DNA from: Maribacter antarcticus DSM 21422
Lineage (GTDB): Bacteria > Bacteroidota > Bacteroidia > Flavobacteriales > Flavobacteriaceae
DNA length: 64,000 bases
Assembly (NCBI RefSeq): GCF_000621125.1
Contig: NZ_KK211214.1
Span: 871,300-935,299 of the forward strand
Reading direction: 5' to 3'
Positions 50,470 through 60,863 of this stretch are shown here, one piece after another. Position 1 is the first letter of the stretch; each line of letters begins with the position of its first letter. The position numbers and the translations under genes are program-made. The notes under the pieces were generated by a model, which saw nothing but the letters and a program-made list of their open reading frames with translations, was not told where the DNA came from and did no database searches.

Positions 50470-50655
50470 TTAAGAAATAGCTGTTATGTTTTACGAAATA
50501 ACCTGCAGTCCCAACGAAATCTAACAGCTCTTCAATTTTATGTTTGGAAACTAATTATATATGAGGTCTAGTGAAAACAATGTTGTTTTTAAATCTGTAA
50601 ATATGTACTTTTTAACCCCCTTTGTAGGTATTAATAATTAGTAAAAGTAGTAACC

Positions 50656-50665
50656 TTACGCGTAA
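50656..50665. promoter_or_regulatory. Palindrome TTACGCGTAA upstream of kdgK
   Basis: A perfect 10-bp palindrome about 40 nt before the kdgK start; it resembles LacI/GntR operator cores. I did not find a second copy upstream of the sulfatase-uxuA operon. Confidence 0.3.
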
Positions 50666-50705
50666 CATATAGAAAAGTTAAGTTTTGTAATATAAATATA
50701 GTTAA

Positions 50706-51746
50706 ATGAAAAAAGTAGTGACTTTCGGAGAGATTATGCTTCGTTTATCCCCCCCAGGATTTTTAAGATTTTCCCAGACCAATAGTTTTGATGTTGTTTA
50801 TGGCGGCGGCGAGTCTAATGTTGCTGTTTCTTTAGCTAATTATGGCGTTCCAGTAGAATTTGTAACCCGGTTGCCCAAGAACGATATCGGCGAATGTGCT
50901 TTAATGGAAATGCGAAAGCGCAATGTTGGCACCGAACATATCATATATGGAGGCAATCGCTTGGGTGTCTACTTTTTAGAGACAGGCGCAGTGAGTCGCG
51001 GCAGTAAGGTCGTCTATGATCGCGCATATTCGGCAATTGCTGAAATCGAGGTAGGAATGATCGATTGGAAATCAGTTTTTGAAGGCGTGGAATGGTTCCA
51101 TTGGACAGGTATTACACCAGCAATTTCACAAGGAGCTGCAGATGCGTGTTTGGAAGCGGTTAAAGTAGCTAGCGAAATGGGAGTAACTGTCTCTACCGAT
51201 TTAAACTACCGAGCCAAACTCTGGAACTATGGTGGGGACAGGGAAGCTATTATGACCGAATTAACGTCCTATTGTGATATTGTTTTGGGCAATGAAGAGG
51301 ATGCTGAAAAGCATTTTGGAATAAAGCCCGAAGGGTTGGATATTACCACCCAAGGCGAACACGTAAAAGCAGAGGCCTTTTTATCTGTTTGCCAACAGAT
51401 GATGAAGAAGTTTCCCAAAGCCAAAAAAGTAATCACTACCCTAAGAGGTTCTATATCCGCGTCTCATAATTCGTGGGCAGGTGTGCTGTACGATGGTGAG
51501 ACCATGTTTCAATCGCCCCAGTACCAAATTACCGATATCGTAGACCGCGTAGGAGGAGGCGATTCCTTTATGGGTGGCTTAATATATGGTCTGTTAAAAT
51601 ATCCGGAGGATGATCAAAATGCATTGAATTTTGCTGTTGCTGCATCCTGTTTAAAGCACACCATAATGGGCGATGCCAATTTGGTAACGGTTAGTGAAGT
51701 AGAAAAATTAATGGATGGCGACGCATCCGGCCGTGTGGCTAGATAA
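50706..51746 (+). CDS. kdgK: 2-dehydro-3-deoxygluconokinase (PfkB family)
   Basis: 346 aa, ribokinase/PfkB fold. It begins VTFGEIMLRLSPPGFLRFSQTNSFDVVYGGGESNVAVSLA and the catalytic loop is DRVGGGDSFMGGLIYG. It phosphorylates 2-keto-3-deoxygluconate (KDG) to KDPG, the step shared by all hexuronate routes. It opens a three-gene operon with eda (27-nt gap) and uxaC (9 nt). Among PfkB sugar kinases KDG is favoured by this context. Confidence 0.92.
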   Translation: MKKVVTFGEIMLRLSPPGFLRFSQTNSFDVVYGGGESNVAVSLANYGVPVEFVTRLPKNDIGECALMEMRKRNVGTEHIIYGGNRLGVYFLETGAVSRGSKVVYDRAYSAIAEIEVGMIDWKSVFEGVEWFHWTGITPAISQGAADACLEAVKVASEMGVTVSTDLNYRAKLWNYGGDREAIMTELTSYCDIVLGNEEDAEKHFGIKPEGLDITTQGEHVKAEAFLSVCQQMMKKFPKAKKVITTLRGSISASHNSWAGVLYDGETMFQSPQYQITDIVDRVGGGDSFMGGLIYGLLKYPEDDQNALNFAVAASCLKHTIMGDANLVTVSEVEKLMDGDASGRVAR

Positions 51747-51773
51747 ATCGTGACTTATAAAATATAAAAGAGT

Positions 51774-52442
51774 ATGGCTCAATATTCAAGAATAGAAGTA
51801 GCGACCGTGATGAAAAAAACCGGCATGGTGCCGTTGTTCTATCATTCGGATATCGCATTAGGAAAGAAGGTGTTACAAGCTTGTTATGATGGTGGCGCGC
51901 GTTTGATGGAATTTACCGCACGCGGCGATTTCGCTTTTGAGGTATTTTCGGAACTCAATAAATACGCCATAGCAGAACTGCCAGGAATGATTCTCGGCGT
52001 AGGTTCCATAACCGATGCAGGAGCGGCAAGTATGTTCATGCAGATGGGGGCGAACTTTATCGTAACTCCATCTTTGAGAGAAGATATAGTCATGGTATGT
52101 AACCGTAGAAAAGTGCTATGGTCGCCCGGCTGTGGTTCCTTGACTGAAATCAACAAAGCGGAGGAACTAGGCTGTGAAATTATTAAATTGTTTCCGGGTT
52201 CTACCTATGGTCCTGAATTCGTAAAGGCCATTAGAGGCCCACAACCCTGGACAAATATTATGCCAACGGGTGGTGTAACTACAGAGGAGTCCAATCTTAA
52301 AGGGTGGTTTGATGCAGGCGTCACCTGCGTGGGTATGGGTTCGCAATTAATAAGCAAAGAGGTATTGGTAAATAAGGATTTTGATGGTCTTAAAAAAAAG
52401 GTACAGGAAACCTTAGACTTGATTAATAAATTACGCAAATAA
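51774..52442 (+). CDS. eda: KDPG/KHG aldolase
   Basis: 222 aa. The catalytic Lys is in EIIKLFPGSTYGPEF; LMEFTARGDFAFEVFSEL carries the Glu, and GGVTTEESNLKGWFDAGVTCVGMGSQL is the phosphate-binding end. It cleaves KDPG to pyruvate and glyceraldehyde-3-phosphate, following KdgK in the pathway. Confidence 0.93.
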   Translation: MAQYSRIEVATVMKKTGMVPLFYHSDIALGKKVLQACYDGGARLMEFTARGDFAFEVFSELNKYAIAELPGMILGVGSITDAGAASMFMQMGANFIVTPSLREDIVMVCNRRKVLWSPGCGSLTEINKAEELGCEIIKLFPGSTYGPEFVKAIRGPQPWTNIMPTGGVTTEESNLKGWFDAGVTCVGMGSQLISKEVLVNKDFDGLKKKVQETLDLINKLRK

Positions 52443-52451
52443 AACCAACGG

Positions 52452-53852
52452 ATGAAGTTATTTATCACAGAAGATTTCTTGTTACAGGGCGAATTTGCTA
52501 AGAAACTGTACCATGAACATGCTAAGGTTTTGCCTATCATAGATTACCATAATCATTTGTCTCCAGCCGAGATTTCCACGAACAGGGTATTTGAGAATAT
52601 AAGTCAGGTCTGGTTGGCTGGGGATCATTACAAATGGAGGGCCATGCGCGCTTTAGGGATTCATGAGGACTATATTACCGGAAAGGCGTCGGACAAGGAA
52701 AAGTTCTTAAAATGGGCGGAAACCGTTCCCTATACCGTTAGAAATCCATTGTACCATTGGACACATATGGAGCTGCAGCGCTATTTTGGAATCGATGAAC
52801 TGTTATCGCCAGCAAATGCGGAAGTCATCTACGAACGTACTTCAGAACAACTGCAGTCTTCCTCGCACCATACGGTCGGACTTTTACAAGGTCAAAAAGT
52901 AGATTATTTATGTACTACGGATGATCCAACAGATAATTTAGAACATCACGCCAGAATAAAAAAGCAGGGTACAAGCCCAAAAGTATACCCTACCTTTAGA
53001 CCGGATAAGGCTTTTGCCGTGGAGGATGGAGTGAGCTATACCGTTTATCTCAAAAAATTTGAATCGGTTACCAATAGCAGTATTGACACCTATGACGCAT
53101 TATGTTCCAGTTTGGAGCAACGTATCAATTTTTTTCATGAGAACGGTGGTCGCTTGGCAGATCACGGTCTGGAACAGTTGTATTATTTTGATACTAACGA
53201 ATACGACTGCAAGACTATTTTTTCCAAAGTAATGGAAGGTAAAACAATAACAACGGAGGAAGTAAATTTCTTTAAGTCCAGAACGCTCTTGTTCCTAGCT
53301 AGGGAATACCATAAAAGAGGATGGACGCAACAATTCCATTTGGGAGCTATAAGGAATAATAATAAGCGATTGTTGACCAACTTAGGGCCGGATACAGGTT
53401 TTGATTCTATGGGTGATTTTTCGCAGGCAAAGGCCTTGAGTGGTTTTTTAAACGATTTGGACAGTACAGACCAATTGGCGAAAACGGTACTTTATAATCT
53501 GAATCCGGCAGATAATGAAGTGTTCGCTACCATGGCGGGAAACTTTAACGATGGTAGTATAAAAGGGAAGGTGCAATTTGGTTCTGGATGGTGGTATCTA
53601 GATCAAAAGGACGGTATGGAAAAGCAGATGAACACACTTTCAAATATGGGATTGTTGAGTTGTTTTGTTGGTATGCTAACAGATTCCAGAAGTTTCCTTT
53701 CTTTTCCAAGACATGAATATTTCAGACGTATCCTGTGTAATCTTATCGGAAAAGATGTTGAAGCTGGAGAACTTCCGGCTGATGAAAAATGGTTGGGTAA
53801 AATAGTGAGCGACATCTCTTACCATAATGCCAAAGAATATTTCGAGTTATAG
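52452..53852 (+). CDS. uxaC: Glucuronate isomerase (uronate isomerase)
   Basis: 466 aa, the full family length. Conserved segments: IIDYHNHLSPAEI (metal-binding HxH), HWTHMELQRYFGI, CTTDDPTDNLEHH, QFHLGAIRNNNKRLL and the ending SFLSFPRHEYFRRILCNLIG. It isomerises D-glucuronate to fructuronate (and galacturonate to tagaturonate). It lies 9 nt after eda. Together with uxuA it marks the cluster as hexuronate-degrading. Confidence 0.96.
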   Translation: MKLFITEDFLLQGEFAKKLYHEHAKVLPIIDYHNHLSPAEISTNRVFENISQVWLAGDHYKWRAMRALGIHEDYITGKASDKEKFLKWAETVPYTVRNPLYHWTHMELQRYFGIDELLSPANAEVIYERTSEQLQSSSHHTVGLLQGQKVDYLCTTDDPTDNLEHHARIKKQGTSPKVYPTFRPDKAFAVEDGVSYTVYLKKFESVTNSSIDTYDALCSSLEQRINFFHENGGRLADHGLEQLYYFDTNEYDCKTIFSKVMEGKTITTEEVNFFKSRTLLFLAREYHKRGWTQQFHLGAIRNNNKRLLTNLGPDTGFDSMGDFSQAKALSGFLNDLDSTDQLAKTVLYNLNPADNEVFATMAGNFNDGSIKGKVQFGSGWWYLDQKDGMEKQMNTLSNMGLLSCFVGMLTDSRSFLSFPRHEYFRRILCNLIGKDVEAGELPADEKWLGKIVSDISYHNAKEYFEL

Positions 53853-54157
53853 GGGTTTATAAGTTCGCTGTCCTATCTTTTTATGAATATGGGAGTAAGG
53901 AAGCGGTCTAAAAAGCATATTTGATTGTCACAGCGAGCGTCAATATAAAAAATTAACAACTGGTTGGATTGAAGAATTTGAATTGAATGCTTGGCTTATA
54001 ATAAGGGTTTTAAGCTAAGCTCAAAACAAATAATGCTATGAAATTGTAGTATACTTTTGACCGAATGTATTATAAAATCACCTCAATGGTAGTATTCGGC
54101 TGAAAAGGTTTCACTTGAACAAATATAGGTGTATTGCAAATATTTTAATTTCATACT
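53853..54157. other. Intergenic region, no supported gene
   Basis: Short fragments of open sequence occur (around 53930-54020) but none has a start, ribosome site or known family. No clear terminator after uxaC. Confidence 0.45.
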
Positions 54158-55135
54158 ATGAAAACGATTAGCTGGGGTATAATTGGCTGTGGTGATGTAG
54201 CTGAGATGAAAAGTGGACCAGCATTCCAAAAAATACCTAATTCTGAACTTTTAGCCGTAATGCGTCGTAATGGGGATAAGGTCAGGGACTTTACAAAAAG
54301 ACATAAAGTTCCTATGTGGTCAACCAATGCCGAAGAGCTTATTCAGAACCCTGATATAAATTCCCTCTATATTGCTACACCGCCATCTAGTCATTTAGTT
54401 TATACATTAAAGGCTTTAGAAGCTGGAAAAAATGTATATCTAGAAAAACCGATTGCGTTGAATACCGAAGAAGCACAACGTATTTGCGATGCCGTAAAGA
54501 GAAGTAGAGGGAAGTTAACAGTAGCGCATTATCGTAGAAAGTTGCCTGCTTTTATAAAGGTCAAGGAATTGCTGGATACCGGATCCGTAGGAAACATACT
54601 GCACGCAGATTTACGTATACTTCAGCCTAAAAACACTGATATTATTGTCCATAGTGATGAGGATTGGCGGCTAGACCCAAAGGTTTCTGGAGGTGGTTAT
54701 TTTTATGATATTGGTCCACATCAAATCGATTTAATGTATTTTTTTTTTGGTGATATCGATTCAGTTTCCGGTTTTTCTAAATGTCAACCCGAAAAGGAAT
54801 TAGTAGAAACGGTCGTAAACGGAATCATCGCTTTTAAGAACGGAGTCCAGTTCCGTGGTATATGGAACTTTGATGTAGTTAAGGAACAGAAAACCGATTC
54901 ATGTATCATTTACGGAACTGAAGGTAGTATTGAGTTCTCTTTTTATGGTGATAAGATGCGATGGACCAAGAACGGAAAAGAACGACTTTTCAATTTTGAA
55001 CATCCACAACATATTCAACAACCCATGATTGAAGCTACGGTAGCTTATTTCTTGGGCGCAGCTGAAAATCCATGTTCCGCTGAAGATGGTCTTTTGGTCA
55101 TGGATACCTTGGAAAAACTGAGTGGGAGGATTTAG
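54158..55135 (+). CDS. Gfo/Idh/MocA family oxidoreductase
   Basis: 325 aa. N-terminal Rossmann domain (SWGIIGCGDVAEMKSGPAFQKIPNSEL, SLYIATPPSSHLVYTLKALEAGKNVYLEKPIAL, with the catalytic Lys in EKP) and a C-terminal domain with GGGYFYDIGPHQIDLMYFFFGD. These enzymes oxidise or reduce a sugar hydroxyl with NAD(P). It lacks an obvious signal peptide, so it is cytoplasmic. It stands between the kdgK operon and the convergent TRAP operon, and could provide the mannonate/fructuronate redox step or act on another sugar; the sequence does not decide. Confidence 0.9.
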   Translation: MKTISWGIIGCGDVAEMKSGPAFQKIPNSELLAVMRRNGDKVRDFTKRHKVPMWSTNAEELIQNPDINSLYIATPPSSHLVYTLKALEAGKNVYLEKPIALNTEEAQRICDAVKRSRGKLTVAHYRRKLPAFIKVKELLDTGSVGNILHADLRILQPKNTDIIVHSDEDWRLDPKVSGGGYFYDIGPHQIDLMYFFFGDIDSVSGFSKCQPEKELVETVVNGIIAFKNGVQFRGIWNFDVVKEQKTDSCIIYGTEGSIEFSFYGDKMRWTKNGKERLFNFEHPQHIQQPMIEATVAYFLGAAENPCSAEDGLLVMDTLEKLSGRI

Positions 55136-55256
55136 TGATGGTCTTTATACTTTGATATTTGTCAAACTCAAATCCGAATATTTTCATTCGCGGTTTCCCT
55201 GCTACTTCTCAACAATAGCTGCGTTGTTAAATTTGAAACAATAGAAGCCACACCAC

Positions 55257-56552
55257 CTATAACCCAAACTGCCGTGGTAACCAGAGGCTCAATTCTGGAA
55301 AGTAAGTAACTAAAAATAGCGCAAAAATCATAGCAATAAACAAGGGAAGCAAAGGCTTTACTACTTTTTCTATTGTCGTTTTAGCAATTCCTACCCCAAC
55401 GAACAATACCGAACCTACGGGCGGTGTGCAAAGTCCAATACAGAGATTTAATACCATAATTATTCCAAAATGAACGGGATCCAAACCTAAAGCGGTAACT
55501 ACGGGCAGAAATATAGGCGTAAAAATTAGGACGGCCGGAGTCATGTCCATAAAAATCCCAACAAAGAGCAGGAGTAAATTGATAATCAAAAGAATGATAA
55601 TCGGGTTATCGCTCAACGCCAAAAGTCCCGAACTAATTTCCTGTGGAATATTTTCATAGCTCAGGGCCCAAGACATGCTCATAGATGCACCTATCAATAG
55701 CATAACAATAGCTGTTGTAGCTGCTGAAACCAAAAGTATCTGAGGCATTTTTGGGAAGGTAATTTCACGGTATATCATTCCTAATAAGAAACTGTAGAGC
55801 ACGGCAATTGCAGACGCTTCGGTAGCAGTAAAAATACCAGTAACGATACCTCCAATCACGACCACCAGCATGAATAGGCTAGGTACAGCATCAATAAAAG
55901 TTTTAAAAATTTCTTTTAATGTACTGCGCTTGCCCACTTTATATCCTTTTTTCTTCGCCCAAAACGAGGCGACAATCATTAGGAAAAGTCCTGTCAGAAT
56001 ACCAGGTATGTAACCAGCTAAAAATAAAGCAGCAATGGAAGCACCGCCACTTGCCAAGGAATATACGATAAGTACATTACTGGGTGGAATAATGAGACCG
56101 GTGGTTGCTGCTGTGATATTTACAGCGGCTCCAAATTCTCGGGAATAACCTTCTTTTTCCATTTCAGGCCCTAAAATACTCCCCATGGCCGACGCTGCTG
56201 CCATGGCAGACCCTGCAATGGCACCCATAAGCATGGACGAAATAATATTTATGAGCGCCAGTCCGCCCGGCAAGGAACCGACCAATGTTTTTGCAAACGC
56301 AATAAGTCGGTGGGCGATGCCTCCCTTGTTCATTAGCTCCCCCGAAAGGATAAAGAGCGGAATGGCTAGCAGCGCAAAGCTGTCCAGTCCCGTTCCTATG
56401 CGTTGCGAGACCGTTGTCATGGCTGGGATTACGGGGATACTGACCAACAGGGTGAGCAGGGAAGAAATTGCAATACTCCATGCAACTGGAGTACCTATGG
56501 CTAAAAGGCAAATAAAACTAATCACCAGAACTAAAATTGGTACGTATTCCAT
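55257..56552 (-). CDS. TRAP transporter large permease (DctM family)
   Basis: 431 aa with about twelve hydrophobic segments. Family marks include IPLFILSGELMNKGGIAHRLI, ITAATTGLIIPPSNVLIVYSLASGG and NLCIGLCTPPVGSVLFVGVGI. It is the ion-driven transmembrane channel subunit of a tripartite transporter. It lies 4 nt after the small permease and is the last gene of the operon. With uxuA and the binding protein next to it, the cargo is probably a uronate or aldonate. Confidence 0.94.
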   Translation of the reverse strand: MEYVPILVLVISFICLLAIGTPVAWSIAISSLLTLLVSIPVIPAMTTVSQRIGTGLDSFALLAIPLFILSGELMNKGGIAHRLIAFAKTLVGSLPGGLALINIISSMLMGAIAGSAMAAASAMGSILGPEMEKEGYSREFGAAVNITAATTGLIIPPSNVLIVYSLASGGASIAALFLAGYIPGILTGLFLMIVASFWAKKKGYKVGKRSTLKEIFKTFIDAVPSLFMLVVVIGGIVTGIFTATEASAIAVLYSFLLGMIYREITFPKMPQILLVSAATTAIVMLLIGASMSMSWALSYENIPQEISSGLLALSDNPIIILLIINLLLLFVGIFMDMTPAVLIFTPIFLPVVTALGLDPVHFGIIMVLNLCIGLCTPPVGSVLFVGVGIAKTTIEKVVKPLLPLFIAMIFALFLVTYFPELSLWLPRQFGL

Positions 56553-56556
56553 AGGG

Positions 56557-57015
56557 TTAGTCTTTTAGGATGTCGGAAATTTTATAATAGATAATGAGCA
56601 AGCCACTGATAGGAATGACCACATAAACTAAGGATAAGGGGACTTGTAAGGCAGGAGAGTTTTGGTCTAACACATGTGTAATATAAACCAACCGCAGGCC
56701 GCCAACGACTAGCGCACCCAAGGCGAAAAGGATAATCAAAAGCCTAACGATGAATAATAGTTTTTTTTGGGTCTGCTCGTTCAATCGTCTTGGGAGAACA
56801 TCTATAGCCACATGCATATTTTGTCCAGAGACATAAGCCGCTCCCAAGATTCCCACCCATATCATAAGGTATCGTGCCAGTTCGTCTGTAAAAGAACTGG
56901 GTGATCCCAGTATAAACCGACTGGCGACTTGCCAAAGTACGTTCAACACCATGGCCGTCATGATGATTACCAAGAAGTTGGCCAGTAGTTTATCAATTTT
57001 CACTCTTAGATTCAT
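56557..57015 (-). CDS. TRAP transporter small permease (DctQ family)
   Basis: 152 aa with four hydrophobic segments. Typical DctQ stretches: NVLWQVASRFILGSPSSFTDELARYLMIWVGILGAAYVSGQNMHVAIDVLP. It pairs with the large permease 4 nt downstream and follows the binding-protein gene by 21 nt. Confidence 0.92.
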   Translation of the reverse strand: MNLRVKIDKLLANFLVIIMTAMVLNVLWQVASRFILGSPSSFTDELARYLMIWVGILGAAYVSGQNMHVAIDVLPRRLNEQTQKKLLFIVRLLIILFALGALVVGGLRLVYITHVLDQNSPALQVPLSLVYVVIPISGLLIIYYKISDILKD

Positions 57016-57036
57016 ATGTTGTACTTTAGAATGGGT

Positions 57037-58026
57037 TTATTCTGTGGCTTGGATGTCCTTTATCATTTGATAAAACTCGGGATCCTCTTTGTACTTATCA
57101 AATGAATCTTTGATTTTATCAGCGAAAAGAGTCTTGTCAGGATATATAATTTGAACACCTGCTTTCTTGACTGCTTTCAAAGCTTCGTTCTCCGCTTCTA
57201 GCCATAATTTTCGTTGATAAACGACTGAATTGTCTACCGCTTGTTTTAACCAACCTTGTTCTTTTTCCGATAGTTCGTACCAAAGGTGAGTGCCTGCAAG
57301 CAAGACATCTGGAAGTACGGTATGTTCATCAAGTGTATAAAATTTGGCCACTTCATAATGTCTGGAAAGGTAAAAACTTGGTGGGTTATTTTCGGCACCG
57401 TCCACGACCCCTTGTTGCAGTGCGGTGTATAGTTCACCCCAAGAAATAGGTGTTGGGGAGCCGCCAAGGCCGCTGACCATATCCATTGCGGTAACACTTT
57501 CCATTACCCGAATTTTCTGCCCTATCAGGTCTTCAGGGGTGTTTACGGGTTTGTCGACGGTATAAAAACTACGACTACCAGCATCATAATAACCCAAGCC
57601 TTTGAGCCAGTATTTTTCTCCTCCGTTTAATAATTCTTGTCCTAAAGGGCCATCCAATATCTTAAAGGAGTGTTCCCTGTCCCTAAACAAAAAAGGAAGT
57701 CCCAAGACCTTCATTTTGGGGGCAAAATTCTCCAATACACCAACTGAAACCTTAGTCATGTCCAAACTACCTATTTGCAACAACTCCAAACATTGTCGTT
57801 CTGTACCCAGTTGCTGACTCGGGTAAATTTCAAGATTTAATTTTCCTTTAGAGAGTTGTGCTAAATCTTCGCCCATTTTTACCATGGCCTTATGAACAGA
57901 ATGACTCATATCCAATCCATGGCCTAGACGAATGGTTTTAGACCCTTCTGCCTCAGCGCAAGAATATAAGATACCGGCTATAAAAACAAGCGTAAAAAAG
58001 TTTTTGAAATACATTTTGCTAAGCAT
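57037..58026 (-). CDS. TRAP transporter substrate-binding protein (DctP family)
   Basis: 329 aa, a lipoprotein (IAGILYSC). The DctP body shows IRLGHGLDMSHSVHKAMVKMGEDLAQLS, YPSQQLGTERQCLELLQIGSLDMTKVS and the Arg-containing QKIRVMES. GVVDGAENNPPSFYLSRHYEVAKFYTL is a common DctP segment. It captures the solute and hands it to the permeases. The cluster suggests hexuronate. It sits 1 nt after the uxuA stop. Confidence 0.93.
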   Translation of the reverse strand: MLSKMYFKNFFTLVFIAGILYSCAEAEGSKTIRLGHGLDMSHSVHKAMVKMGEDLAQLSKGKLNLEIYPSQQLGTERQCLELLQIGSLDMTKVSVGVLENFAPKMKVLGLPFLFRDREHSFKILDGPLGQELLNGGEKYWLKGLGYYDAGSRSFYTVDKPVNTPEDLIGQKIRVMESVTAMDMVSGLGGSPTPISWGELYTALQQGVVDGAENNPPSFYLSRHYEVAKFYTLDEHTVLPDVLLAGTHLWYELSEKEQGWLKQAVDNSVVYQRKLWLEAENEALKAVKKAGVQIIYPDKTLFADKIKDSFDKYKEDPEFYQMIKDIQATE

Positions 58027-58027
58027 T

Positions 58028-59221
58028 TTAGTTTGTTATTGATTTTCTTATTCCAAGTTCCAAACCTCTTAGCTCAGCAAGACCTCGTAAACGTCCAATA
58101 CCCGAATAGCCAGGATTGGTCTTTTTGTGAAGGTCGTCCAACATTTTATGACCGTGATCAGGTCTCATGGGCATTCTGAAGTCTTTGCGGCCAGCTAACT
58201 TGCGATTTTCTTGTTCCATGACCAAGGCTTTTACAACGCCATACATATCTACATCTCCCTCTAGATGGTTAGCTTCGTGAAAGTTACCCTTGGCATCTCG
58301 TAGGGTACTGCGTAAATGTATGAAATGGATACGGCTACCTAAACGAGAAACCATACTAGGTAAATCATTATCTGGTCTTACCCCAAAAGATCCCGTACAA
58401 AATGTTAGTCCGTTATTGGGACTATCCACAGCGGCATAGAGTTCTAAGATATCTTTTTCCGTACTCACTACCCGTGGTAATCCTAAAATTGGATAGGGAG
58501 GATCATCTGGGTGGATGCACATTAAAACTCCGGCTTCCTCCGCCGCAGGAATAATGTGACTTAAAAACGCGAACAGGTGTTTTTTAAGTTCTGCTGGTCC
58601 CACCTTGTCATACGTAGATAAGATTGCATTGAAATCCTTCACCGAATAGCCTTCTTCCGCACCCGGAAGTCCTGCGATGATATTGTTGGAAAGTTGTTGT
58701 TTTTCGGCATCAGTTAAATTCTTAAAATACCTTTTAGCCCTTTGTTGCTGTTTCTCTGTATAGGTAGTTGAAGCTCTCGGTCTTTTTAATAAGAATAGTT
58801 CAAATGCCGCAAAAGCGGCTGCTTCAAATCGCAATGCGGTAGAACCGTCTTCCAGCTTATACGCTAGATTGGTACGTGTCCAGTCTAATACGGGCATAAA
58901 GTTATAACACACAATGTCTATTCCGCAACTACCCAAATTGGTTAGGGTGTGTTTGTAGTTTTCAATATAGTTGAGATATCCTTTGGCCTGTGTTTTTATA
59001 GCTTCGTGAATAGGAACACTTTCTACTACCGACCATGTGAGTCCAGCATTTTCAATTTCCCTTTTTCGTTTCGTGATTTCGGATACCGGCCAAACTTCTC
59101 CATTGGGAATATGATGCAAGGCAGAAACTATACCCGTAGCTCCTGCTTGTTTTATGTCAAACAATGATACGGGGTCTTTAGGCCCGTACCAACGCCAAGT
59201 CTGTTCTAAAGTCATACGCAT
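58028..59221 (-). CDS. uxuA: Mannonate dehydratase
   Basis: 397 aa. Conserved segments: [95 protein letters not shown] and [14 protein letters not shown]. It dehydrates D-mannonate to KDG, the substrate of KdgK. It lies between the sulfatase (29-nt gap) and the TRAP genes. The start MRM... is standard. Confidence 0.95.
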   Translation of the reverse strand: MRMTLEQTWRWYGPKDPVSLFDIKQAGATGIVSALHHIPNGEVWPVSEITKRKREIENAGLTWSVVESVPIHEAIKTQAKGYLNYIENYKHTLTNLGSCGIDIVCYNFMPVLDWTRTNLAYKLEDGSTALRFEAAAFAAFELFLLKRPRASTTYTEKQQQRAKRYFKNLTDAEKQQLSNNIIAGLPGAEEGYSVKDFNAILSTYDKVGPAELKKHLFAFLSHIIPAAEEAGVLMCIHPDDPPYPILGLPRVVSTEKDILELYAAVDSPNNGLTFCTGSFGVRPDNDLPSMVSRLGSRIHFIHLRSTLRDAKGNFHEANHLEGDVDMYGVVKALVMEQENRKLAGRKDFRMPMRPDHGHKMLDDLHKKTNPGYSGIGRLRGLAELRGLELGIRKSITN

Positions 59222-59250
59222 CTGATGTTCTAATTTTTTAGTTATGTCTG

Positions 59251-60681
59251 TTACCGAACTTGGTTTATTTTAGCACGTAATAGTAGTTTTAGTTCCGCGA
59301 TTTTTTCTGGATGTTCATTTGCAATATTTCGTTTTTCTTTTTCGTCCGATTCATAGTCGTATAGTTCCATGTATTCATTATCATGTGCAATAAGTCGATA
59401 CCTAGGAACACGTATGCTTTGCGCGTTCTGTAGATAGGATACGGCTGCATGTCCAGATTGCAAAGGATTTTCTAACATAGCAATTAAGGAGCTGCCTTGA
59501 CTAAATTCAGCTTTGGGAAGTCCTGTTAAATCACATAACGTGGGAAAGATATCTAAGGTTTCTACAATACCCGTGGCTTTTTTTCCAGGTTGTTCCATTG
59601 TCGGCGTATAGATAATTAAAGGCGATTTTAAGGCAACGTCAAAAAGGTTATGTTTCCCCCAAATACCGTGTTCCCCCAAATTCCAGCCGTGGTCTCCCCA
59701 AAGCACTACAATAGTATTTTTATTGGCTCCCGTTTCTTTCAATTTTTTTAGGATACGGCCCACTTGTGCATCCGCATAGCTTACACAAGCAGCATAATAT
59801 TTTCGTAATTCCAAGGCAAAATCAGTATCGTTAAATACATCTTTCTCCCATAGATTATACTGCATCATTTCGCCGGACGGATGCCACGTACTTTTTCCTT
59901 GGGGTTTGTTTGGGTATGGATTTTCTGGAAAAACGGAGTCTTCATAAAGATCCAGATATTTTTTTGGGCTTCCAAAGGGTAAATGTGGTTTTATAATGCC
60001 TACGGCAAGAAAAAATGGGTTATCAGAGGTCGTTGTTAAGGTTTCCAATTCTATTAAGGCTTGTTCTATAATAAGGTCGTCTGGATAGGTATCGCCTTTA
60101 TCGGCTCTCGCTTCATAAACGTCCATTGTGCCTTTTTCTTTACTTCGTATGCTACCATTTGCCAAACCGTGCATAGCGCCACGGGGATGTTGCCAAGGGC
60201 CAACAGGCATTAGGTTGCGATGCCACGCGTTTGGAATTTCAATTACTTGTTCATCGTTCCAATCTGCTCCGCCCAATCCTCCAGGGTGATGCGATACTTT
60301 GCCTACCGAAACAGTGGTATAACCATGTTTTTTGAACCATTCCGGCATAGTTGGGCGTTGATTAGTATGGGCTTTGGTGATGAGTGTGGCACGCTGGAAA
60401 AGGGCATCGTTACGAGCAGGTCCGTAGGTCCCAGTCAATAAGGTATACCTAGAAGGTCCACAGCTAGGAGCGTTGACAAAATGATTAAGAAAAGGACGTC
60501 CTTTTTTGGCTAGTTGGTCAATGTTAGGAGAATGTATATGCTCAGCGCCAAAGGAAGCCAACTCAGGGCGCAGGTCATCGATACAAATTAAAAGAATATT
60601 TTTTGGTTTCTCTGATTGTGCATTAGCATTTACTCCTATTATGAGTAGGGATATTATAAAGATGAAACTCCTATTTTTCAT
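59251..60681 (-). CDS. Exported sulfatase (S1 family, iduronate-2-sulfatase-like)
   Basis: 476 aa. Signal peptide ([17 protein letters not shown]). The formylglycine motif is C74-G-P-S-R with LLTG following (CxPSR type, matured by an anaerobic or FGE system elsewhere). The metal site begins [14 protein letters not shown], and later [23 protein letters not shown] holds another metal-binding set. The arrangement resembles iduronate-2-sulfatase, often found with uronate-containing sulfated glycans such as ulvan. It starts the operon with uxuA and the TRAP genes, so the transported sugar probably comes from sulfated polysaccharide. Confidence 0.93.
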   Translation of the reverse strand: MKNRSFIFIISLLIIGVNANAQSEKPKNILLICIDDLRPELASFGAEHIHSPNIDQLAKKGRPFLNHFVNAPSCGPSRYTLLTGTYGPARNDALFQRATLITKAHTNQRPTMPEWFKKHGYTTVSVGKVSHHPGGLGGADWNDEQVIEIPNAWHRNLMPVGPWQHPRGAMHGLANGSIRSKEKGTMDVYEARADKGDTYPDDLIIEQALIELETLTTTSDNPFFLAVGIIKPHLPFGSPKKYLDLYEDSVFPENPYPNKPQGKSTWHPSGEMMQYNLWEKDVFNDTDFALELRKYYAACVSYADAQVGRILKKLKETGANKNTIVVLWGDHGWNLGEHGIWGKHNLFDVALKSPLIIYTPTMEQPGKKATGIVETLDIFPTLCDLTGLPKAEFSQGSSLIAMLENPLQSGHAAVSYLQNAQSIRVPRYRLIAHDNEYMELYDYESDEKEKRNIANEHPEKIAELKLLLRAKINQVR

Positions 60682-60719
60682 GTTGTCTTATAAATCAATA
60701 ACCGTTACGCCAAATGTAT

Positions 60720-60863
60720 TTATTTCATCCGAAACCCGCTGGGAAGCTTCTTTTTTAAATTTAGTACAGGGGTTTTATGCCCCCATTTGGCAAAGGCCAT
60801 AGCAAAGGTGCTACAAAGTATTCCTACGGCTCCTACCAAAATAACTACTCTTTTACTCGTCAA
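60720..60863 (-). pseudogene. Possible remnant of a short-chain dehydrogenase (mannonate reductase-like)
   Basis: A minus-strand stretch from a TTG at 60863 to a TAA at 60720 encodes KRVVILVGAVGILCSTFAM, then AFAKWGHKTPVLNL. It looks like a worn SDR Rossmann start (compare TGGxGxLG followed by an alpha helix and VxLN). Flavobacterial uronate clusters often hold an SDR-type fructuronate/mannonate reductase next to uxuA, so this may be the front end of a deleted uxuB. The Gly motif is altered and the rest is missing. Only moderate support. Confidence 0.35.

Noticed and set aside
53930-54020. Possible small gene remnant between uxaC and the Gfo/Idh gene
   Set aside because: A short open stretch without start, family likeness or conservation evidence.
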